Assembly: GCA_946481625.1 (NCBI GenBank)
Contig: CAMLOZ010000115.1
Coordinates: forward strand, 1 to 8,636
Direction: 5' to 3'
Source: an uncultured Haloferula sp.
GTDB lineage: Bacteria; Verrucomicrobiota; Verrucomicrobiae; Verrucomicrobiales; Akkermansiaceae
Length of the DNA: 8,636 bases
The translations under genes were made by a program, and so were the position numbers. How positions within the stretch are numbered: position 1 is the first letter of the stretch; the number at the start of each line of letters is the position of its first letter. This document shows positions 1 to 8,636 of the stretch, one piece after another. The notes below the pieces were generated by a model that worked only from the letters and a program-made list of their open reading frames with translations, ran no database searches and was not told where the DNA came from.

Positions 1-632
1 CTCATCCCCGGATTCACCATCCTCAGCACGGCCTTGCCTCCCTCCCGATCACCCTTGCGGCCGATCAGCCAGCGCGGGCTCTCTGGCAGCGCCAGGCACA
101 TCACACTGGACAACAAGGCGGGGAATGCCTCCACCCCCAGCATCCAGCGCCACTCGTTCTCTCCCCTTCCCGCGATCAGGGAGTTCGACACCAGGGCGAT
201 CAGGATGCCGAAAACGATGTTGAACTGGAACATTCCCGCCAAGCGCCCGCGGCGATCCGGCGGCGAGATTTCCGAAATGAACAAGGGCGCGGCGATGGTG
301 GAGATGCCCACACCAAGCCCTCCGATGAAGCGGGCGATGATGAAGGAATAGACGTCCGTCGCGAGTCCCGACCAGATCGCGGACACGAGGTAAAGCACGC
401 CGATCCAGAGGAGCGTCTTCTTGCGGCCGAACCTCTCGGTTGGCCACCCCCCCGCCAGGGAGCCGATCACGGTACCATAGAGCGCGGCACCCATCGCTAG
501 GCCGTGCACTGCATTACTCAGCCCCCAGAGCTTTTGGATGGTCTGCTCCGCACCGGAGATGACCACCGTGTCGAAGCCGAAGAGAAACCCGGCTAGCGCC
601 GAGGTGAGGGCCCAGAAAAATAGTTTGTTCAT
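1..632 (-). CDS. MFS sugar porter family transporter, N-terminal half (runs off left edge)
   Basis: An inner-membrane sugar transporter of the major facilitator superfamily, sugar porter family, which typically moves a monosaccharide by proton symport or facilitated diffusion. I translated 210 codons from the ATG at 632-630; the reading frame is open to the window edge, so roughly the second half of the usual 450-500 residues is missing. Hydrophobic segments lie near residues 5-27, 44-62, 74-92, 96-118, 134-153 and 166-183, the expected first six helices. Family marks are FGFDTVVISGAE in helix 1 (19-30), the loop 2-3 motif GGWPTERFGRKK (61-72, with Glu where Asp is usual), the sugar-transport signature from IGGLGVG to DRR (103-128), and PESPRWL (183-189) after helix 6. 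No clear Shine-Dalgarno precedes the start. It lies 65 bases downstream of the sugar kinase on the same strand with no terminator between, so the two are probably co-transcribed. Substrate is not determinable; fructose or another hexose is a guess from the kinase. Confidence 0.93.
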   Translation of the reverse strand, partial: MNKLFFWALTSALAGFLFGFDTVVISGAEQTIQKLWGLSNAVHGLAMGAALYGTVIGSLAGGWPTERFGRKKTLLWIGVLYLVSAIWSGLATDVYSFIIARFIGGLGVGISTIAAPLFISEISPPDRRGRLAGMFQFNIVFGILIALVSNSLIAGRGENEWRWMLGVEAFPALLSSVMCLALPESPRWLIGRKGDREGGKAVLRMVNPGM

Positions 633-697
633 GGATTTCGTGCAGGAGCGTGATCTAAGCGGTTTTTCCGGAAGTGGGAAGACCGGGTGTGAATGGA

Positions 698-1606
698 TCA
701 CGATGCTTCAACGGCGGGGCCGTCCCAAGCGAATGGCCGGCGGAGAGCCTCGGGCATCGGGGGGATCGCGCCGGCACAGGAGCAGACGTGGGCGGCCACC
801 TTGTTGGCGGTCGCGGAAATCCACTCCAGCGGGCGGCCTTGCAGGAGCCCGAGAGTGGCGGCGGCGGTGAAGGAATCGCCGGCACCGATCGTGTCTTTCA
901 CATCCGCCGGGAGACCGGCATGCTCGCACCAATGGACTCCGTCCCAAAGGATGCTGCCATCCGGCCCACGGGTATAAGCGACCATCCGGAGGTCATAGCG
1001 TTCCAGCAGCGCCGCGAGTTGGTCGCGGACGCCACCGCGCAGATTCAGGAGGGCGGCGATCACCGGCAGTTCGCTGTCGCTCAGCTTCATCACGTTCGCC
1101 AGACCGAGCGAGTCGTGGATCAGGTCGCCGGAATGGTAGTGCTGGCGGAGATTGACGTCGAAGACGCGGAGGGCCGCCGGGGAGGTTGCTTCGACCAACT
1201 GGCGGATGGCGAGACGGGAGGAAAGAGAGCGCTGGCCGAGCGTGCCAAAGCAGACGGCATCGGCGACCCCCATCATCCCCATCGCAGCGGGTGCCCGGAT
1301 CTCGTCCCACGCGACTCCGTCGCGGATGGTGAAGCAGGGCTGGCCGTCGATGCCGACTTGCACCGCCACCGTGCCGGTGGGGCGGATCGGGTCGATGGCG
1401 ATGCCTGCGGTGAGCACGCCGAGGTCGGCGAGCTTGTCGAGAAGACGGGAGCCGGGTTCGTCGGCACCCACGCTGCTGACGATGGCTCCCGCGGCTCCGA
1501 GCGCCCGCGCGTGGCAAGCGAAGTTCGCGGGAGCTCCGCCCATGCGCGGGCCGGAAGGGAGCAGGTCCCAGAGGAGTTCACCGATGCCGATGACGAGAGG
1601 CTTCAT
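698..1606 (-). CDS. PfkB-family carbohydrate kinase, probable fructokinase
   Basis: A cytoplasmic ATP-dependent sugar kinase of the ribokinase/PfkB family, 302 residues, the usual length. The N-terminal motif GGAPANFACHARALG (23-37) forms part of the sugar pocket. The C-terminal signature DTIGAGDSF (238-246) holds the anion hole and the catalytic base Asp244. DVNLRQHY (150-157) and KLSDSE (174-179, the metal/phosphate NxxE-like region) are also in place. GGAPAN and DVNLR are typical of bacterial fructokinases, but relatives act on other ketoses and nucleosides, so the substrate is a moderate-confidence call. I chose the ATG at 1606 because MKPLVIGIGE is the normal start of this fold; a start at 1666 would add 20 residues with no family resemblance and would use up most of the divergent promoter region. 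It is first in an apparent operon with the sugar porter and divergent from the GntR/LacI regulator, implying uptake followed by phosphorylation under local control. Confidence 0.93.
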   Translation of the reverse strand: MKPLVIGIGELLWDLLPSGPRMGGAPANFACHARALGAAGAIVSSVGADEPGSRLLDKLADLGVLTAGIAIDPIRPTGTVAVQVGIDGQPCFTIRDGVAWDEIRAPAAMGMMGVADAVCFGTLGQRSLSSRLAIRQLVEATSPAALRVFDVNLRQHYHSGDLIHDSLGLANVMKLSDSELPVIAALLNLRGGVRDQLAALLERYDLRMVAYTRGPDGSILWDGVHWCEHAGLPADVKDTIGAGDSFTAAATLGLLQGRPLEWISATANKVAAHVCSCAGAIPPMPEALRRPFAWDGPAVEAS

Positions 1607-1710
1607 GCTTGGGTGGATCGATCTAGTAAGGGACGGGGGATAATGCTGGAAATCGGATTTGACCAAGCTGCTATCTTCCTGGCATTACAGCCTTTCAAGG
1701 CTGTAAACTC
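1607..1710. promoter_or_regulatory. Divergent promoter region between sugar kinase and regulator
   Basis: This 104-base gap is the only place where both the kinase-transporter operon and the regulator can start. By eye, TTGACC at 1659-1664 reads as a good plus-strand -35 box, with a weak -10 (CATTAC, 1683-1688) 18 bases on. On the minus strand, TTGGTC (1666-1661) and CATTAT (1645-1640), separated by 15 bases, could serve the kinase. The two -35 boxes overlap, giving back-to-back promoters. The -10 matches are weak and promoter rules in this organism are unknown, so the region is well supported but the boxes are not. Confidence 0.5.
1685..1706. promoter_or_regulatory. Perfect inverted repeat, probable operator of the adjacent regulator
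   Basis: Two perfect 10-base arms, TTACAGCCTT (1685-1694) and AAGGCTGTAA (1697-1706), are separated by TC. The site ends four bases before the regulator's ATG and lies 79 bases upstream of the kinase start. Size, symmetry and place fit the operator of a dimeric GntR- or LacI-type repressor. If the candidate plus-strand -10 at 1683-1688 is real, bound protein would cover it and repress the regulator's own gene. The right arm also contains AAGG (1697-1700), the only Shine-Dalgarno-like bases before the ATG. It has no T-tract and sits directly before a start codon, so a terminator is unlikely. Confidence 0.72.
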
Positions 1711-2859
1711 ATGGACCCTCCAGCGAATCCCGCGGTCCGCTTTGCGGACATTGCCCGGCAACTGCGTGAAGAACTGCTTTCCGGTCGTTATGGGGTGGAC
1801 GGGCGGATGCCCAGCGAAGCCCAGTTGGTGCGGCGTTTCGGGGTTTCCCGGCCGACGGTTGCGCGGGCGCTCAGGGTCCTGGGGGACGAAGGGTTGCTGG
1901 AGCGGAAGGCGGGCTCCGGGACCTTCGTGAGGCAAGGACCCAAGAACGGAGCTGCCAGCAAGCTGTTAGCCCTGCTGGTGCCCGGCCTGGGGAACACGGA
2001 GATCTTCCAATCGATCTGCGGGGAAATAGCCGGCCTCGCACGTTTGCATGATTACGGGCTGGTGTGGGGAGGTTCCGAGCAACCTCGCCACGATCCGGAC
2101 CTGAGCCTCAAGCAATCCGAGCAACTGTGCCAGCAGTTCATCGAGCGGCGCGTCAGCGGGGTATTCTTCGCCCCGTACGAACTGGTCAGGGAGAAAGAGG
2201 AGGCAAACCGCGAACTGGCGGTGATGATGCGCGAGGCGGGAATCCCGGTGGTTCTGTTAGACCGGGATCTTGTGCCTTTCCCGAACCGCAGCGACTTCGA
2301 TCTCGTGGGCATCGACAACGTGGCGGGCGGCTACATGCTTGCCGAGCACCTGCTGAAGCTCGGTTGCACGCGCATCCACTTCGTCGCGAGGCCGCTATCG
2401 GCCCCCACCGTGGATGCCCGGATCGCTGGAGTTCGCGAAGCGCTCGCCCGCTGGAACGTGAATCCGGATCCGAACTGGATCCATGTCGGTGAATTCGAGG
2501 ATGCGAAGTATGTCCGCAGCCTCACCGGGCCGATCCGGCCGGATGCTTACATCTGTGCGAACGACCACACCGCGGCAATGCTGATGCGCGAGCTCTCCCG
2601 CAACCGCGTGCGGGTACCCGAGGACGTCCGGGTGCTTGGCTTCGACGACGTTAAGTTCGCGACGCTGGTATCCCCTCCCCTCACGACGATCCAGCAGCCT
2701 TGCCGTGAGATCGCGCTCACGGCGTTCCGCGCGATGATGGACCGGCTCGGCGACGCCAGCCTGCCCGCCTGCCACCTCTCGCTCGCGCCGCGTCTCGTCA
2801 TCCGCGATTCGTGCGGGGCCTACCTGCGGCGGAGCAAGGAAGGCGAAGCGATCCGCTGA
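1711..2859 (+). CDS. GntR-type winged-helix / LacI-type sugar-sensing transcriptional regulator
   Basis: A cytoplasmic transcription factor of 382 residues with a chimeric build. Residues 10-75 are a GntR winged helix: RFADIARQLREELLSGRY, then MPSEAQLVRRFGVSRPTVARAL in overlapping pieces as helix-turn-helix, and the wing GLLERKAGSGTFV. Residues 84-366 are a LacI/GalR-type periplasmic-binding-like effector domain, with VSGVFFAP (148-155), GIPVVLLDRD (177-186), VGIDNVAGGYMLAEHLL (199-215), ICANDHTAAMLM (281-292) and VRVLGFDDV (306-314). The same arrangement occurs in AraR of Bacillus subtilis, where a sugar releases the protein from DNA. The start is set by the ATG at 1711, just ahead of the winged helix, with AAGG 10 bases upstream. 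It is divergent from the sugar kinase and next to a perfect palindrome, so it most likely represses itself and the kinase-transporter operon until a sugar binds. The ligand is unknown. Its stop is 16 bases from that of the convergent kinase gene. Confidence 0.93.
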   Translation: MDPPANPAVRFADIARQLREELLSGRYGVDGRMPSEAQLVRRFGVSRPTVARALRVLGDEGLLERKAGSGTFVRQGPKNGAASKLLALLVPGLGNTEIFQSICGEIAGLARLHDYGLVWGGSEQPRHDPDLSLKQSEQLCQQFIERRVSGVFFAPYELVREKEEANRELAVMMREAGIPVVLLDRDLVPFPNRSDFDLVGIDNVAGGYMLAEHLLKLGCTRIHFVARPLSAPTVDARIAGVREALARWNVNPDPNWIHVGEFEDAKYVRSLTGPIRPDAYICANDHTAAMLMRELSRNRVRVPEDVRVLGFDDVKFATLVSPPLTTIQQPCREIALTAFRAMMDRLGDASLPACHLSLAPRLVIRDSCGAYLRRSKEGEAIR

Positions 2860-2875
2860 ATCCGGCTGGCGGGGA

Positions 2876-5031
2876 TCACTTGCAAACCAGCGCCGATGAC
2901 TCGCGGCATTGCTCCAGGATCTCAGTGAGACGACCGACATCGACCGGCTTGACCAAGTGGTGGGAGAAGCCGAAGCCGCGGCTCATCTCGACATCCTTCT
3001 CCATCCCGAATCCGCTGAGAGCCACGCCGACGGTGCCGTTGCGCTCGGCCACCCTTCTCATAACCGGAGCCGGGCTGCCGTCCGGCAACCCGAGGTCGCT
3101 CAGGAACAGATCGAAGCTCTCGTTCGAGGCGAGTTCCAGGGCGGAGGTAACATTCAAGGCCGAGCGAACGGTATAGCCGCGGAGTTCAAGCAGCATGGTG
3201 AGCGACTCGTTCGTATCCGGGTGGTCCTCCAGCAGGAGGATCTTCAGTGGAGTGCCGCCGGGCTCGCTTGCCGGCCGCGAATCGGAGGACTCCGAAGGCT
3301 TTTCCGCCACCACCGGCAGGCTCACGGTCACGGTGGTTCCGTGGCCTTTCCCCTTGCTTTCCACCGTGATCCCGCCGGAGTGCAAATCCACCAGGGAGCG
3401 GGTGATGGCGAGGCCCAGCCCCAAGCCGCCCTGCGTACCACGCTCGGCCTGCTCGAAGGGCTGGAAGACGCGCGCCAGCACGGATTCGTCAATACCGATG
3501 CCGGTGTCGCGGACGACGATGACGACCTCACCGGCCGCCATACGGGTCGACACCTGGATCGAACCCTCGATGGTGAACTTCACCGAGTTCTTGATGATAT
3601 TCCAGAAGACCTGCTGGAGCCGCGCGGGGTCCGCCCGCACGTAGGGCGCGGCGGCGGCAAGATCGAGTTCGAGGTGGAGCCCCTTTGCCTCCAGATCGGG
3701 CCGGCAGATCTCGGTGGCGTTGCGGAGCAGTTCGTGGACATCCACGATCTTCATTTCCAGGTGGATCTTGCCGCTGCCCACGCGGGTGAGGTCGAGCAAG
3801 TCGTCGATGAGCCGTGCCTCCAGTTCCACGTTGCGGCGGATGACTTCGAGCGGATGCCGCAGGGCATCGGGAACCTCCCCGTCGGCGGCAAGCTTCACCA
3901 GGTGGGTGATGACCGGCGTGAGCGGCGTGCGCAGTTCGTGGCTCAGCATCGCGAGGAAACGGTCCTTCGACAGGTTCGCGGCCTCCGCCTCCTCACGGGC
4001 GCGATTGGCCTCCTGATAGAGCGCCACGTTGTCCAGTGCCAGAGCCGCACGCTGGGCGAGTTCGCCCGCGAGCCACAGGTCGTCATCGCCATAGATCAAT
4101 CCTTCCTCGGTGTGGACCATCGTTATCGACCCGATGACGTCGCCGCGGGCGCGGAGTGGGACGGCAGCGAAACTGGTCGGGCGGAGCAAGCGGATGAGCG
4201 GGCGGTCTGCCTCCGGCACCATCTCGCACAGAAGATCCTCGTCCACCCGGTTGCGAACGAAGGGAGTCCCGGTCCGGTAAACGCGGTAGGCAGCGTGGGC
4301 ATGCTCGTCGGCTTCGGGATAGCGGATCCGGCGGAGGACCGCCTCCTGGGCGGGATCGCGGTGCGCGACCGCCACCTGGTGAAGCTTCCCCTCGTCGTCC
4401 ATGCGGTCGATCACGCAGAACTCGGCGAGGCGCGGGACGACGAGGCGGGCGAGACTCGTGAAGGTCTGGTGATAGTCCAGGGAACCGGCGAGGACATTTC
4501 CCGCCTCGGCGAGGAAGGCCATGCGTTCACGCGCCCGCTCCGCCTGCAAGCGCGCCGCCTGCTCCTGGAGCAATTGTGCGTGTTCTTCCGCCTGCTTTTT
4601 GACTTGCTCGCCCTTGAGGAAGAGCTCGACGAAGACCGCAACCTTCGCGCGGAGGATCTCCGGCACGACCGGGGTCAGGATGTAGTCCACCGCCCCGAGC
4701 GAGTAGCCGCGGGTCACGTGGTTCTCCGTATCGTTGATGGCACTGATGAAGATGATCGGGGTCGCCTCCGAACGCTTGCGCTGCCGGATCAGCGCCGCGG
4801 TCTCGAAGCCGTCGAGCCCCGGCATGTTCACATCGAGCAGGATCACGGCGAAATCCCGCGCCAGCAATTGCCGCAAGGCCTCGTCCCCCGACCGGACCTT
4901 CACGAGATTCTGATGGAGCCCTTCGAGGATGGATTCCAAGGCCAGCAGCTTGTCGGGTCTGTCGTCGACAAGCAGGATGTTCGCGGTTAGAGGAGGATCT
5001 TCCACGGCGAAAGGAATGCGGGGAAAATGGC

Positions 5032-5035
<4 letters not shown>
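2876..5035 (-). CDS. Hybrid histidine kinase: receiver-GAF-HisKA-HATPase-receiver
   Basis: A soluble hybrid sensor kinase of 719 residues. Order: receiver (17-135; acidic pair D24/D25, phospho-acceptor D68, S98), coiled coil (140-175), GAF sensor (about 176-342), short helical linker, HisKA (355-420, H366 in [12 protein letters not shown]), HATPase (464-576; N479/N483 of the N box, DTGIGI at 510-515, GGLGLGLA at 536-543), and a C-terminal receiver (598-710; E603/D604, D647, S674, K696-P697). In the first receiver the usual switch Lys before Pro is Thr (T121-P122), so its phospho-signalling may be altered. No transmembrane segment or signal peptide is visible; input is presumably cytoplasmic or passed from the neighbouring kinase. 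I chose the ATG at 5035 because it forms an ATGA overlap with the stop of the upstream hybrid kinase and puts the receiver at the N-terminus. A start at 5122 would add 29 residues that are an out-of-frame shadow of that kinase's last receiver. Translation is probably coupled; no Shine-Dalgarno is seen. The signal and phosphorelay target are unknown. Confidence 0.93.

Positions 5036-8636
<3,601 letters not shown>

Noticed and set aside
633..697. Promoter or terminator between the sugar kinase and the transporter
   Set aside because: Only the 8-base palindrome TTCCGGAA is seen. There is no credible hairpin with T-tract or promoter pair, so read-through as one operon is the simpler view.
1607..1666. 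N-terminal extension of the sugar kinase to an ATG at 1666
   Set aside because: The extra 20 residues do not resemble PfkB proteins and would occupy most of the divergent promoter region; the fold begins naturally at MKPLVIGIGE.
674..1930. A 418-codon plus-strand open frame across the sugar kinase and the regulator's start
   Set aside because: It is antisense to a clear PfkB kinase and runs out of frame through the regulator's winged helix and the palindrome; no motif supports it.
2850..2877. Possible bidirectional terminator hairpin between the convergent stops (GATCCGC against GCGGGGATC)
   Set aside because: The stem needs a two-base bulge, it overlaps the coding ends, and there is no T-tract on either strand, so it is too weak to annotate.
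2909..4990. A 693-codon plus-strand open frame lying wholly antisense to the second hybrid kinase
   Set aside because: The minus-strand frame has every expected kinase and receiver motif; the antisense product is rich in Arg, His, Gly and Asp with no recognisable domain. Long antisense frames are common in GC-rich coding DNA.

Overview
The window is GC-rich and almost fully coding, with short intergenic gaps and few recognisable Shine-Dalgarno sites. It shows two transcription units and one divergent regulator from an unidentified bacterium. Three traits fit the Planctomycetota-Verrucomicrobiota-Chlamydiota group, perhaps a Luteolibacter-like verrucomicrobium: a GntR head fused to a LacI-type sugar sensor, a sugar-porter transporter beside a PfkB kinase, and long multi-receiver hybrid kinases. 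This is an inference from gene style; there is no rRNA or other phylogenetic marker here.

Left part (1-2859): a small sugar-use locus. On the minus strand a PfkB-family sugar kinase, probably a fructokinase (698-1606), is followed 65 bases later by an MFS sugar porter (632 down to the window edge, C-terminal half missing). Divergent from them on the plus strand is a transcription factor with a GntR winged helix and a LacI/GalR-type sugar-binding domain (1711-2859). The 104-base region between the divergent starts holds a perfect inverted repeat with 10-base arms at 1685-1706, the obvious candidate operator. The simplest reading is a sugar-responsive regulator controlling itself and an uptake-plus-phosphorylation operon. 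The actual sugar cannot be told from sequence.

Right part (2876-8636): a minus-strand signalling unit of two large hybrid histidine kinases that meet at an ATGA stop/start overlap. The upstream one (5032 to beyond the right edge, 1200 residues visible) has tandem 92-residue HAMP repeats, a GAF domain, a coiled coil, a HisKA/HATPase kinase core and three receiver domains. This layout recalls the fungal group III (Nik1/OS-1) kinases. The downstream one (2876-5035, 719 residues) is receiver, coiled coil, GAF, HisKA, HATPase, receiver. Together they carry two kinase cores and five receivers, but the window shows no Hpt domain, DNA-binding output or transmembrane segment. The signalling unit converges on the regulator gene with only 16 bases between stop codons and has no evident functional link to the sugar locus.

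No RNA genes, mobile elements, CRISPR arrays or attachment sites were recognised. No stretch over 300 bases lacks a gene.
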